From positions 11,844,001-11,908,000 of the forward strand of contig NC_088321.1 of assembly GCF_910592395.1 (NCBI RefSeq): 64,000 nt of DNA. The letters are read 5' to 3'. This document shows positions 24,266 through 33,987 of the stretch, piece after piece. The translations under genes and the position numbers were made by a program. The notes beneath the pieces were generated by a model. The model was not told the DNA's origin and did not search any database. It worked only from the letters and a program-made list of their open reading frames with translations. How positions within the stretch are numbered: the first letter of the stretch is position 1; every line of letters begins with the position of its first letter. This DNA comes from Lineus longissimus. Its lineage: Eukaryota; Nemertea; Pilidiophora; Heteronemertea; Lineidae.

Positions 24266-25327
24266 ATGGCTGCGTTGATGTTAGCTTGGCAACATGCATT
24301 TGCACACAGACGTGCAATTCGCAGGGAAAGGGTTTTTCGTGATCGGCTGCATCCACTGGACGCTTACAATGACTTGGAATTGTACCAGCGATATCGGTTT
24401 GATCGGCAGACAATTCTTCAATTGATTGATCTTGTGAGGGATGACCTAGAATCGAAAACTAGGAGGAATTACGCGCTGCCTGCTGAGTTGAAGTTGCTTG
24501 CGACTCTTCGGTTTTATGCTTGCGGATCATTCCAACAGGTTACTGGTGATACTGTCCACATTTCGCAGCCAACCATGAGTCGAGTGATCGCGGAGGTAAC
24601 AACCACACTGAACAATTCTCTAAAACACATCATCAAATTTCCGAGACAAGAGGACACACCTCAATTATCTGCAGATTTTTACGAGATAGCTCGATTTCCC
24701 GGTGTTATCGGTGTGGTCGATGGAACGCATATTTGGATTCTAGGACCTTCGTTTCATGAGTGGAGATATGTAAACAGGAAAAACTGGTATTCCATCAATG
24801 TACAGGTTGTTTTTGATGCACATTTTAGGTTTATGAATGTTGTGGCTAGATGGCCCGGTAGCACCCATGACTCCGTTGTGCTCCGAGAAAGCGCCGTAAC
24901 CGACATTATGAGACGTTGGCAAGGAGATGAGGTCATCCTTGGTGACAGTGGGTATCCATTGCGTCCTTGGCTGATGACGCCATTTTTGAACCCTAACACC
25001 CCCGGGCAACGACGATACAATCGGTCTCACAAGAAAACTCGGTGTTTGGTTGAAAGGGGCATCGGTCAATGGAAAAGGCGATTCCACTGTCTGCATGGAA
25101 AACTGCGTTATACACCGGAGAAAGCATGTGCAATCATTACTGCGTGTGCAATGTTGCAAAACATTGCTATCAACAAAGCTCTACCGGATTTCGATCCAGC
25201 AGACATGGATGATATCGAACATCGGCCACAACCCGATGAGGATGGGAACGATGAAGGGAATATCGTAGCATTTGCAGGTGTAAATGGAACTGCTACAAGA
25301 GATCACATTGTCCAGCAACATTTCTAA
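24266..25327 (+). CDS. Harbinger transposase (HARBI1-like DDE nuclease)
   Basis: The ATG at 24266 gives 353 residues, the usual size of HARBI1-like nucleases; the open frame upstream begins with a non-ATG codon. An N-terminal helical part with an HTH-like segment (about 60-110, ELKLLATLRFYACGSFQ) is followed by the catalytic triad: D in GVVDGTHIW, D in ILGDSGYPL and E in CLVERGIGQWKRRF. It would excise and integrate the element in the nucleus, probably together with the Myb-like partner encoded convergently downstream. No stop or frameshift is seen, so it may be functional. Confidence 0.93.
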   Translation: MAALMLAWQHAFAHRRAIRRERVFRDRLHPLDAYNDLELYQRYRFDRQTILQLIDLVRDDLESKTRRNYALPAELKLLATLRFYACGSFQQVTGDTVHISQPTMSRVIAEVTTTLNNSLKHIIKFPRQEDTPQLSADFYEIARFPGVIGVVDGTHIWILGPSFHEWRYVNRKNWYSINVQVVFDAHFRFMNVVARWPGSTHDSVVLRESAVTDIMRRWQGDEVILGDSGYPLRPWLMTPFLNPNTPGQRRYNRSHKKTRCLVERGIGQWKRRFHCLHGKLRYTPEKACAIITACAMLQNIAINKALPDFDPADMDDIEHRPQPDEDGNDEGNIVAFAGVNGTATRDHIVQQHF

Positions 25328-25408
25328 GGCAAGTAAGTGTAACAAATACGTATCTATTATATGCTCATACACACAATTTATTTGTTTTCAAAGGTTTTTG
25401 ACAAATAT

Positions 25409-26694
25409 TTACAACTGTGTAAATATGTTTTCATCGTTTGCCTGAAATGAATTTACAGAAGCATTTTCCATCTCCTTCTCCATCTTACTTGTTTTCATTT
25501 TCAACAATTTAATTTCTAGAACCAATTTTTCCTTTTCAAGTTTAAGCTTATCCATCTCGAGCGCACATCTTTCCTTCTCAGAAGCAAGCAGTTCTTTCTG
25601 CAGTACTACCATCTCGTCCGTATTTCCTAAATTCTTTAGGGTTTTATCCTTTTCAGTGTTCTTGGGAAGCGGTGGGCAAGGATTAGGCAATGAAGACCTC
25701 ACAGGAGAAGGCTGCACCAATCTTTGGAATTTAGTTGAGGTACTGGCGAGGGCTGCCGAGGCACAACCAAGGGATGATGAAGCTTTTCGTTTTTGTGTCC
25801 GCATCTTGGGTTCTTGAAGAAAAGACTCAGTTTGATTCTCTTCCTCATTCTCGCTGAAAGAACTGAAAGAAAATGCATTTACTTTACTAACGATAATGCT
25901 TAATTTCAAGCAGATGGGCTAAATGTTAAAGTTTGATTGAATTAGTTGCTGTGTAAAATCGTTTTGCACATACCTGTCGTTGGTTGCAACGCTGTGGGTG
26001 ATATTCAGGCGCGGGACAGTATTTACTGATGTAGCGATTTTAGGTTTCGGTGCACCGCTATCAAAGCCGCCATCTATACCATACACGGATGGATCATCTT
26101 CGCCAATAACAGCTGCAACTTTCTGTGAAATTATCGACGGTTCCTTAGGAGGGGGTCCACCACCTGAAATGAATTTGAAATCGGTCATGTATTGTTATTC
26201 CTGTGGCACCATTTTGATTTTCAGCATAAAATGTGTTCATTTATGATCATTTATCAAGGGGTATTTTTTATCTTAATTTTCACGACATCACATATAAGAG
26301 TACCGGGTAATTTGCCGATGGTTTTTATGTTTGTATGTATGTACATACATAATTTTAGGATAGCGAGAATGTGCAGAGTTGGCATAGAAAAGGTATTCAA
26401 TGAAATAAATTCAGTTATTTACTAACCTGTCTTTCCTAGCGCTTTTTTGTATTCCCTATATTCGTCCTTCATAGCTGATGTCAGATTCTGCCACTTTTTC
26501 TGTAGTTCTGTCATTTCTCGCACAACATGCGGATTTCGACTATTTACGTTATCTGTTATTTCAAGCCAAGCATCATGTTTGCGCCTCGATGAAACATTTG
26601 ACGAAAACTTCCCCACTAGTAACCCTTTCCGAGCATCGTACGCCTCAATGAGGCGGATTTTTTCCGCATCAGAAAAGTTCGGTTTCCTCCCCAT
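25409..26694 (-). CDS. Harbinger Myb/SANT-like DNA-binding protein (three exons)
   Basis: Exon 1 (26694-26427) encodes an N-terminal Myb/SANT-like domain of the NAIF1 type (MGRKPNFSDAEKIRLIEAYD..., ...MTELQKKWQNLTSAMKDEYR). Exon 2 (26163-25974) is Pro/Gly-rich (GGGPPPKEP). Exon 3 (25862-25409) ends in a long coiled coil rich in Leu, Glu and Lys. Donors ACAG/GTTAGT and ACAG/GTATGT and acceptors ATTTCAG and CTTTCAG give phases 1 and 2 that keep one frame and a 214-residue product. In this superfamily the Myb-like partner helps bring the transposase into the nucleus and to the element ends. Splicing is inferred but internally consistent. Confidence 0.85.
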
Positions 26695-27466
26695 AATTAA
26701 CGAGCAAGTACATGCACTTTGTCTAAATGTGTCTCGTCTGCCTGTTAATCTGTATCTCCTATGGTGTAGGCCCTACAGAATGCACATTTGAATGCCCATG
26801 ATCAATGAACAATGCAGTTACAACAAGCGCAAATCCACAAGAAATGTGACACGGGTACCTGGGAATGTCTTTTCAAGAAAGATAAGTGGTGCACTCAAAC
26901 TTAAGCGGTCAACCTGGCCAAGTGGGGCACTGAGCAGGTTTATGAATCTCATTTTAGGTAGGGGACTTAGGCAAGTGGACAACTAAGGACTTTTTGGCAC
27001 TTAAGTTAAGAACTTTTATGAATATGGGCCCTGTGCTTCGGCCTCGGTTGGCCTGCCAAATTTCCGAATTTGCATTATGGAAACACAATTAACGCTCCTG
27101 AATTTCAAAAACTGTCAGTCAGTTCAACCGCGTGCTCATGTTGCCTCTGTCCTGGTTTACAGTGACCCGTATTCGAAACTGCAGCGAAAGAGGCTGGTAG
27201 CTTTTTTCTAATAAGCCCGGTCTGCCCGGCTGGGACAGAATTTCTGTTCCACTCAGGTCGACGGTGGACTTTTTGTGTCGATTGTTTTTTTATCTTTTAC
27301 TCCGTCAGCTGCACCACCTAGAGTCAAGTTAGATGTGATGGCTGCGCCATCTTATGTAGAAATATTATACGTAACTTAGAAATAATGGCTCCAATCAAAT
27401 ATTAGTTGTACTCTCTGTATGGGAAACAAGATAAAAATACTGCAGAAAAAAATACCGCGACCAGCA

Positions 27467-27772
27467 ATGAACATTTCCACAGTGATTTATGTTGTGTTAT
27501 TCGCCCGACAGGAGGCAGTGCTGGCATTTCTATCCGCAATACTCACACGTTGTTCATCACGTGTCTCAATCCAAGCAAATCTCGGTGAAACTGGAACGGC
27601 ATCAAAAATCGAGTGCTGCCTTCAATGCACTGATAATGACTGTTTGACGATTAACCATATTTTAACTGAAAACCGGTGCCAACTCAGCTTTTCTAAACCG
27701 AAGCCGTTGAACGACGCAATGTCAAACTACAGTGGGGGTCGTTTATATTCAAAATGTAGACGACAGCATTCG
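27467..27772 (+). CDS. Gene B exon 1: signal peptide and PAN/apple-like domain
   Basis: The ATG at 27467 starts 102 codons ending at a donor (CATTCG/GTAAGG) in phase 0. Residues about 1-30 are hydrophobic and can serve as a signal peptide. The rest is Cys-rich in a PAN/apple-like arrangement (CCLQCTDNDCLTINH...RCQLSF...KC), a fold that binds proteins or sugars outside the cell. The next in-phase terminal exon is at 50416, so the Polinton lies inside this intron. Gene C exon 1 at 57244 is nearly identical. Confidence 0.72.
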
Positions 27773-28854
27773 GTAAGGGAAACATACCCTGTAGTAGTCC
27801 TGTTTCGCCGATCTAAGACCGTTTCTGCAAAATCGATCCAGTCCTTCGATTAACTATGTCAACAAGTCTAATTGAAGAGGTGATTGAGTGCAAGAACAAC
27901 TCCAGTCTTTATTTCAGGTACTTTAGTATTTTCAACACTAACCCCCTTCCCTGTCCGTCATTTGTGCAGATGGCCACATGCAAATGTTTCTGACATGACT
28001 GGACAATAGCAACAGAAGGTACTTCTTGCACAAAACATTTGGATTTCAAGTGAATTGTAAAACAGAGCCAATGCCACATTCTGAGAGCAGGTTTGATTTA
28101 AAAAATTCGGAAATCGTTTTGTCAGCCAGCCAACCCAGTGTTTATTTCACTTCTGGTGCTAGCAATATTTTTCAAAAAGTGACTTCAGTAGTTCTTGCAC
28201 TGAGGTCTTCAATTATGAAAGACAATTGGTGGGCGACGCGCCAAGTTGTGCAGTGGTCATGTCGCCATGACATTGGCCTTGGCATGTATCTCGATTCGAG
28301 GTACATTGAACATTATTATACTACATGAAGTTAAAAAAGTGCACGGTCTTAGGTCGGTCAAACTAGGGTAATTACTTACAATGTTTGTAAGTCTCGTCGA
28401 TGACAAAGCTAGGCTGTAATATACTTAATGCAACACATATATATTTAGATAGTAGGTACATTTACAATTACAATGTTTGTAAGGTACATTTACATGTTGT
28501 TAGATTCGCGTGTGCAATGTCCTGTACAGCTACAATGCCAAAGCAAAATGCAGAGAATCGATTACTTCGAGTTCAGGTCGCAGATTTACCCAGTGCACAA
28601 GTTCATTCGATCCCACGCCAAAGGTAACACTGGTACATCGATTCGGTTCGCATTCATTACGTTTTAACTTGTTTTGCCAGGCGGAGTTTTGCAAGAGGTC
28701 TAAATCAGGATATTTTCAAAACATCTGTTTTAGATCCAAGCAGGATCAATCTTGCATAGCATAGCTTGTTATGTCTTGGAGGGATAACTTGAGCAGGTCA
28801 CGACCACTGGCTGAAGAAGCACCATGTAGTTCACGTTGTCTTCAAGTGTTGATG
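27773..28854. other. Intron 1 of gene B, left of the Polinton
   Basis: No separate gene is supported. 28597 onward repeats the start of the window. The stretch ends with the left copy of the Polinton TSD, TTGATG at 28849-28854. Confidence 0.6.
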
Positions 28855-28977
28855 AGAATATATGTATTGTGGTAATTAGGTAATTCTAAGCTATTTTAAC
28901 AAAAGCCCTTACAGGCCTTTTTGTCTCAAAATAGCTTAGAAACCCCTAAGAACCAGACACCACAATACATATATTCT
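28855..28977. repeat. Fold-back at Polinton tip
   Basis: The first 18 bases (28855-28872) are inverted at 28960-28977, and a second nested pair of 14 bases (28884-28897 and 28928-28941, TTCTAAGCTATTTT) lies inside, around a GGCC centre. The tip can therefore form a long hairpin by itself; the other terminus has the same structure. Confidence 0.85.
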
Positions 28978-29122
28978 ATCATTAATTAGATTCCCAGTGA
29001 AGCGTTGCAATGAAATGGTCAGTGAAGCGTTGCAATGAAATGGTAAGGGAATACTAGAGTTCAATGGGTTAATGTAATCATTACTTACTGTATTCCAACA
29101 GAAAGTACACGTCAATAGCTTT
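28855..29122 (+). repeat. Polinton left terminal inverted repeat
   Basis: It matches the reverse complement of 47304-47578 except for a 7-bp indel near the tip (after TTGTGGT) and a few substitutions. It contains a fold-back at its tip and two 25-bp direct repeats (28995-29044, CAGTGAAGCGTTGCAATGAA...). Confidence 0.93.
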
Positions 29123-29201
29123 TTTCCGTGCATTTTACCTGATATATGATGTTGGCACTGTTCACTGCATGTACATAATTTTACTAGTAAATAAATAGAA
29201 A

Positions 29202-30458
29202 ATGGCAACAGGATATTTATTAAATACCGAAAGGGCACATAAGATTCCACTTGGTTTGAAAGCTGAGAGGCAGCATCATATCATTACTCATAACCCATCA
29301 TCTGCTAACCCCAAAGAAACTTTGTATGTTAGAATACCGGCATTGCGAGAGAATACATTCTTTGTACCTAAATCTCTTTATCTGTCTGCTGATGTAACCA
29401 TTTCTGGTGATTCTAAAAATAGTGTTGTAAATAATCTTGGTAGAAACCTAATCTCAAAGATGGTGGTTAAGTGGGGAACAGAGCAGATATTTGACCTTGA
29501 CGAATACAGTCATTATTCTACATTTAAAGACCTGTGGTTTACAGAAGAAGAAAGAAATGATAGAGTTTTTCAGGGTATTCAGTCAAAAAATCTTAGAGAA
29601 TTAAGATCAGGAGTCGCTGAAGCTGATGTCACTGGAGAAACAGCTAATGAAAAGACTTTAAAGAAAGTGTTTGACAAGAAGTACAAAATACCATTAGATT
29701 TTGAACTATTCCATCATCATGCTCCATTTTACAAGTTTCCAATTCAAGAAGATGTGATTATTGAAATAACTTTAGCACCAAAGGAGGAAATCATAGTCAC
29801 CACAAACACAGCTAGCATGGGCTACAAACTAGAGAATATTTGTTTTGAATATGATACCGTAACCAACAAAATGATTGCTAGTCAATTGAGTAACAAGTAC
29901 AATTCTGGATTCTCAATATTTTATGATTGGGTAGACCATTTTAAGACAGTCAATGTTACTGCTAATGAAACACTAATTAATGAGAACATCAACTTTCCAA
30001 GAATGTCTATTAAAGGATTATTATTACTATTTGTGTCTGACTATGTAGATGGAGCTAGAGATTCAGAGAAGTTTGAAAACCCTAACATAAGTAAAGTGCA
30101 GATCACAATAGAGGGTGTTGCCAATCAGGTGTTCCCAGAAGGAATGAGAATGATGGATCAATGGGAGGAGATCAAGAAACATTTTATGTCTGAAGATTTG
30201 AAGAAAACTCATGACTGTAACATGACCATGGAAAAATACTATGGTGATTCTAATCACTATGGTTTATGGTTGGACCTGAGAACTTCTGAGGATAATCGCC
30301 TTCACGGATCAGGAAAGAAGCTCCAGAACACAAAAGATGGTATTCAATTATCTATTACAAAGAAATCTGGAAAGGGACCATACAAAATGCACATATTCGT
30401 GGTTTCTGACGCCCAGGTAAACATCCAGAATTCTCAGATTGCTTCACTCCAGCACTGA
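29202..30458 (+). CDS. MCP: Polinton major capsid protein (double jelly-roll)
   Basis: A 418-residue intact frame, first gene after the left TIR. Long beta-strand-rich stretches such as DVIIEITLAPKEEIIV and a conserved-looking C-terminus (GPYKMHIFVVSDAQVNIQN) match the double jelly-roll major capsid proteins reported for Polintons. It would form the hexagonal capsomers of an icosahedral particle. It starts in the context AAATAGAAAATG, shared in part with PolB and the protein at 40078. No double-hairpin insertion is present. Confidence 0.8.
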   Translation: MATGYLLNTERAHKIPLGLKAERQHHIITHNPSSANPKETLYVRIPALRENTFFVPKSLYLSADVTISGDSKNSVVNNLGRNLISKMVVKWGTEQIFDLDEYSHYSTFKDLWFTEEERNDRVFQGIQSKNLRELRSGVAEADVTGETANEKTLKKVFDKKYKIPLDFELFHHHAPFYKFPIQEDVIIEITLAPKEEIIVTTNTASMGYKLENICFEYDTVTNKMIASQLSNKYNSGFSIFYDWVDHFKTVNVTANETLINENINFPRMSIKGLLLLFVSDYVDGARDSEKFENPNISKVQITIEGVANQVFPEGMRMMDQWEEIKKHFMSEDLKKTHDCNMTMEKYYGDSNHYGLWLDLRTSEDNRLHGSGKKLQNTKDGIQLSITKKSGKGPYKMHIFVVSDAQVNIQNSQIASLQH

Positions 30459-30537
30459 GGTGCTGCAAGAACAAAAGTTCGCTCCAACACTGAATACTAG
30501 ATAAATGAGTTTTACTAGTGATTTTCTAAGTAATTAA

Positions 30538-30774
30538 ATGGATACACCAGGAAAGAAAGATATCATAAATACACTGTATCAAAGTTTACTGTTGGCATCA
30601 ACAACAATTGGTTACTCTATGTTACTGAAAAGGTTCTTGAGAATCAATATTGGTCCCCCAAGTCAGGCCGACCTAGAGGAAATTCTTAAACTGGGAGGAA
30701 CTGTAGCTATTAGTAATGGAACATTAGAGTACCTTTACGATCAAGGAATCCTACCCAGAAATATTATGAAGTAA
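30538..30774 (+). CDS. Small Polinton protein, 78 residues
   Basis: A short intact frame between the capsid gene and the penton-like gene, starting at TTAAATG. It has two mildly hydrophobic helices (TLYQSLLLASTTIGYSMLL and ILKLGGTVAISNGTLEYL). I do not know its function; its place among structural genes suggests a virion component. Confidence 0.6.
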   Translation: MDTPGKKDIINTLYQSLLLASTTIGYSMLLKRFLRINIGPPSQADLEEILKLGGTVAISNGTLEYLYDQGILPRNIMK

Positions 30775-30831
30775 GAATAATTTACTTATTTGATAAAAGC
30801 TAAATTTGAAAACGAAAATTTGCTTAAGTAA

Positions 30832-31599
30832 ATGGTTACTGTAATGAACATAGATTCAAGTGACTATCCAGATCAGAGTTCAAGTGATTTAACAGTCAAT
30901 CTCAAGACTGAAATTCAGGATGCATGTAGCATCACTTTAACTTTTGCAGTAATACCTTGTACATTCTACAACATAAGTGCAGCCAGGGAGAATAACCGAA
31001 TCAAAGTTAAGGGGTTTGATGTGGCAGAGATTACGCTACCAGATGGTCTCTATGACCTACAGAGCTTTTCAAAAGTATTTGCGGATAAGTTGAAAGAAAA
31101 TAGTATGAGTAGAGGTGCTGTCAGATTTGACCTTGAAGAACCAACAGGTAAGGCCATCTTACACTTCCTAAAGAGAAAAAATGAGGCGCATTATCAGATC
31201 TATTTTCTTGGTAAAAGTAACGAATTATTTGGCATGAAATCAGAATGGCCTTACCCTTTAGACAATAAAAGTAAGGATGATGTTGTAAGCGAGAAACCCA
31301 TCAATTTTAGACCAATTAACCATTTTGTTTTTCACTGTGACATAATCGAATCTAATAGTGTATTAAGTAATGGTGAAGCATCTGATGTGCTAACCACAAG
31401 ACCAATAAAGGAAGCTAATTTTGGGGATTTAATAGCATACACATTTGAGAAACCAATAGCAATTCCCTGTAAACCAAGATTCAATAAGCTGAATATTCGC
31501 TTAACTGATGAAAAAGGTGAAATCATCGATCTTAATGGTCATAATGTACAGTACCAATTGGTATTAACTCGAGCTATGCTCTCAGGGACACATCATTGA
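30832..31599 (+). CDS. Polinton minor capsid/penton-like protein
   Basis: A 255-residue frame starting at TAAATG. Beta-rich, with a C-terminal strand block LNIRLTDEKGEIIDLNG that is echoed by the protein at 40078-41028 (KFEITDENGKLVNFRG). Its position after the major capsid gene and its single-jelly-roll size fit the Polinton minor (penton) capsid protein. The last residues (RAMLSG) and the reading-frame end come from a partial double-hairpin element at 31571. Confidence 0.6.
   Translation: MVTVMNIDSSDYPDQSSSDLTVNLKTEIQDACSITLTFAVIPCTFYNISAARENNRIKVKGFDVAEITLPDGLYDLQSFSKVFADKLKENSMSRGAVRFDLEEPTGKAILHFLKRKNEAHYQIYFLGKSNELFGMKSEWPYPLDNKSKDDVVSEKPINFRPINHFVFHCDIIESNSVLSNGEASDVLTTRPIKEANFGDLIAYTFEKPIAIPCKPRFNKLNIRLTDEKGEIIDLNGHNVQYQLVLTRAMLSGTHH
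31571..31590 (+). repeat. Partial double-hairpin element
   Basis: GAGC-TAT-GCTC and TCA are intact; the second stem is lost (GGGACACATC). Looser relatives occur at 30451-30480 (AGCAC..GTGCT then GAAC..GTTC) and 33916-33940 (TGACTTAAGTCA then GAAC..GTTC), both intergenic. Confidence 0.7.
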
Positions 31600-31621
31600 A
31601 ATTAAAATTCATTGGAATTAA

Positions 31622-32080
31622 ATGGCTGGCATTGGCATGTTATTTGGATCTGCAATAATCAATGGATTAGCATTCACTGGATCCGGTTACCTTTTTAAAA
31701 AACTAGACAAGAATGGCTATGAGACTGAAGTGAAAAGACATGATTTGGCTCAGGAGCAATTACAAAAAGCTTTAACCGAATGGGAGGAGCATAGGAAAAG
31801 TACCATTGACTTCGTTAATCTTGAATTAAAGAGAGAAAGAGACGCTTCTATTGATTTTAACAATACTGATTCAGCACTTACTGTTTACAATCATTTACAT
31901 CCAGAAAGAACTATTGTACTACCTCAGCGACCACAATTAAGTGATTACTACCAACCTAGTGATGAAATGAAGAAATACGAGTACCTATGGATTATCCTAG
32001 GACTTAGTGGTTTAGGGTTAATAATTTATTATTTTACTAGGGTTAGAAAGACTAAGACAACTGATCGGACACAGTCCTGA
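31622..32080 (+). CDS. Polinton membrane-associated protein, 152 residues
   Basis: The start is in TTAAATG. It has a glycine-rich hydrophobic N-terminus (about 3-25), a charged coiled-coil middle (about 35-80) and a transmembrane helix near residues 121-140 (LWIILGLSGLGLIIYYF) with a basic tail. The last residues and stop lie in a half double-hairpin at 32067. Function unknown; possibly a capsid-associated or membrane-active protein. Confidence 0.6.
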   Translation: MAGIGMLFGSAIINGLAFTGSGYLFKKLDKNGYETEVKRHDLAQEQLQKALTEWEEHRKSTIDFVNLELKRERDASIDFNNTDSALTVYNHLHPERTIVLPQRPQLSDYYQPSDEMKKYEYLWIILGLSGLGLIIYYFTRVRKTKTTDRTQS

Positions 32081-32110
32081 TGATCGGACACAGTCCTGAG
32101 AGCATAGCTC
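32067..32110 (-). repeat. Double-hairpin element: half core and R core
   Basis: Half core GGAC-ACA-GTCC at 32067-32077, then R core 32086-32110 (GGAC-ACA-GTCC, TGA, GAGC-ATA-GCTC). It supplies the last codons and stop of the gene ending at 32080. Confidence 0.88.
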
Positions 32111-32124
32111 GATGAGAAGCGGGA

Positions 32125-32745
32125 CTAAGATTTTTGATGGGAAAGAGTATATCCAAATGGATGTTGTAGTCTAATGATCAGTTTTGATCCTTTTTTCATC
32201 TTAAGTTCTTCTATGTAGTACTGTCTTTTCTCCTTAGGAATAACACTGTTTTCTTCTAAGGCATCTTTCATGGCTGATTCATCCTTATTAAAAAATAATA
32301 CTAAAATTCTTATGTTCTCTCTGTAGTCCTTAACAACTGAATTGTACTTCTGAACTAGTAACCAAACAGTGAGATTGTAGTGCCTGCCGGAAAAGGCAAG
32401 ATTACATAACTCGGACACCTTCTTTTTTGTGTCTCTCAAATTAGCACAGTCATCAATGAGGAATAATGTGTTAGAACCAGCAAAGGTCAGAGTAGCAAAC
32501 TGAAGCACAAGGTCCAAATTACTGGCCACAGCTTCGGGATTAACTATGTAGACGTTCTTGTCTTGGTAAATCCATTTCCTTTCATATGTCTTATTGTTGA
32601 AATATGTTGGACAGAAAATTACTATGTTCTGGAACTTGTGCCGATACTCCTTTTCTAAGAGGTCAAGGGCAAAATATGTCTTACCACAATTGGTAACACC
32701 AGAAATTAACATATTGTGTGGCTCGTAAATAAATACTTCACTCAT
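32125..32745 (-). CDS. ATP: Polinton genome-packaging ATPase (FtsK/HerA type)
   Basis: A 206-residue intact frame with Walker A GVTNCGKT (residues 16-23) and Walker B TLFLIDDC (93-100), as in the A32-like packaging ATPases of Polintons and related viruses. It would pump the DNA into the capsid. Its start codon is only 4 bp from the divergent integrase start; the shared sequence CATTTAAATG (32743-32752) contains both starts. Confidence 0.92.
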   Translation of the reverse strand: MSEVFIYEPHNMLISGVTNCGKTYFALDLLEKEYRHKFQNIVIFCPTYFNNKTYERKWIYQDKNVYIVNPEAVASNLDLVLQFATLTFAGSNTLFLIDDCANLRDTKKKVSELCNLAFSGRHYNLTVWLLVQKYNSVVKDYRENIRILVLFFNKDESAMKDALEENSVIPKEKRQYYIEELKMKKGSKLIIRLQHPFGYTLSHQKS

Positions 32746-32752
32746 TTAAATG
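32743..32752. promoter_or_regulatory. Shared divergent start CATTTAAATG
   Basis: The palindrome holds the ATPase start codon (minus) and the integrase start codon (plus) 4 bp apart, each in a TAAATG context. Any initiator motif here would serve both genes. Confidence 0.5.
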
Positions 32753-33899
32753 AATGTAAAGGATGACACACAGCAGTATCTAAGGGATTTGTACTACAAC
32801 CCTGAGAGTCCCGTGGCTTACAGTTCTTTGAGTAAAATCTGGAAACAGGTCAAGGAAGATATGACTTCGTCACGAGAGCAGAGCACAACTTCGTTGTTAG
32901 GGACAAAGTCCCGCTCAGGAAAACTTATTAAAAAAAAAGAAGTGAAAGAATTTCTAGAAACACTACCAACTCACCAACTACACAAACCGGCCATTAAGAA
33001 ATTCACCTTCAGGAAGACAATGGTATCGTACATCGATCAACAATGGCAAGCAGATCTGGTTGACATGCAGAAATTCGAGAGTAAGAATAAGGGTTTCAGA
33101 TTCATTTTAACAGTCATAGATCTATTTAGTCGTTTTTCTTGGGCTCTAGCAGTTAAGAGTAAGAGGGGAGAAGAAATCAGAGATGCGTTTAAAGTGATAT
33201 TTGAGGAAGCAAAACCAACGAAAATCCAGTTTGATGACGGTAAAGAATTTTACAACAAACACTTCAAGGAACTCTTAACAGAAAATGACATAGAATGGTT
33301 CTCCACAAAATCTGATAAGAAGGCAGCAGTAGTAGAGAGATTCAATAGAACCCTTAAAGAAAAAATGTGGCGTTATTTCACCGCTAAGGAGACTGACAAG
33401 TGGATTGACGTTCTGGATGACCTGGTCAGCGGCTACAATAACACATTTCACTCATCAATAGGTATGAAACCTGTAGACGCCAGAAAGATGGAAAACGAAG
33501 GAACAGTGTGGTACAATCTTTACGGTCTTCACCTCAAAGAGACATTTGGTGATCCAGTACAAAGTAGGTGACAGTGTAAGAATTTCAAAGTACAAGTCCA
33601 TTTTCGGTAAAGGTTACATGCCCAACTACACTGAGGAGGTGTTCCAAATCAAACAGATCATCTTTACTCACCCTATCGTCTACCAGCTTGAGGATTACCA
33701 CAAAGAAGAAATTCAAGGATATTTCTATGAAGAGGAATTGAGCTATGTTCCTAATCCTGACCAGCTAGAGTACAAGATCGAGAAAATCCTAACGTACAAG
33801 ACCAGTAAAGGCAAGAAATACGGATTAGTGAAGTGGAAGGGTTACAGTGATAAGTTCAATGAATGGTTACCAGTTTCTGATATCAAATCATTGAAATGA
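32750..33899 (+). pseudogene. INT: Polinton retroviral-type integrase with chromodomain, frameshifted
   Basis: The first frame (32750-33571, 273 residues) has the rve-type catalytic core: D102/D105 in ADLVDM, D162/D163 in QFDDGKEF and E196 in VVERFNR. The second frame (33546-33899) carries the SH3-like part (YKVGDSVRI) and a C-terminal chromodomain (about residues 74-115, EYKIEKIL...LVKWKGYSDKFNEWLP). The two overlap by 26 bp in different frames, so the chain breaks near 33550 just after the catalytic domain. Residues about 38-58 fall in a degenerate double-hairpin region (32863-32912). A programmed shift is possible but no slippery signal stands out. Confidence 0.88.
32863..32912 (-). repeat. 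Degenerate double-hairpin copies in integrase N-terminus
   Basis: GAC-TTC-GTC, then GAGAGCAGAGCAC, and further on GGGAC-AAA-GTCCC. These are eroded copies read in frame in the integrase. Confidence 0.6.
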
Positions 33900-33987
33900 A
33901 ATAAAGTCTCTAAAGTGACTTAAGTCACAAGAACAAGTTCGAAAAACGTAATTTAAAAAAAAAATTACCTACTAAATAAAGAAAGAA

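Larger units (their letters stand above)
24036..27031 (+). mobile_element. Complete PIF/Harbinger transposon, 3.0 kb
   Basis: Perfect 17-bp TIRs, GGGCCCATATTCATAAA and its reverse complement, bound the element. Both ends hold several subterminal copies of AAGTGGGGCAC/CTTAAGT-like words. It carries the two genes typical of the superfamily: a DDE transposase on plus and a Myb/SANT-like protein on minus. The empty site in segment B (about 56813-56822) reads AGGCCTGTGC; here the left flank is AGGCCA and the right TGTGC, so the expected 3-bp TSD cannot be recognised. Confidence 0.9.
1..28596 (+). repeat. Paralogous segment A of a tandem array
   Basis: The sequence at position 1 recurs nearly unchanged at 28597 and 58336, which defines tandem segments. 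Segment A holds exon 2 of gene A, a second diverged exon 2, and at its far end exon 1 of gene B. It is inflated relative to the others by the Spy, Harbinger and two further TIR elements, and by about 2.5 kb (14546-17065) that B and C lack. Exact boundaries of the ancestral duplication unit are arbitrary because only the repeat phase is visible. Confidence 0.85.

Noticed and set aside
28936-29250. Minus-strand 104-codon frame at the Polinton left end (and its mirror at 47167-47490)
   Set aside because: It is produced by the TIR, overlaps the start of the capsid gene, and is present at both ends only because the TIR is duplicated.
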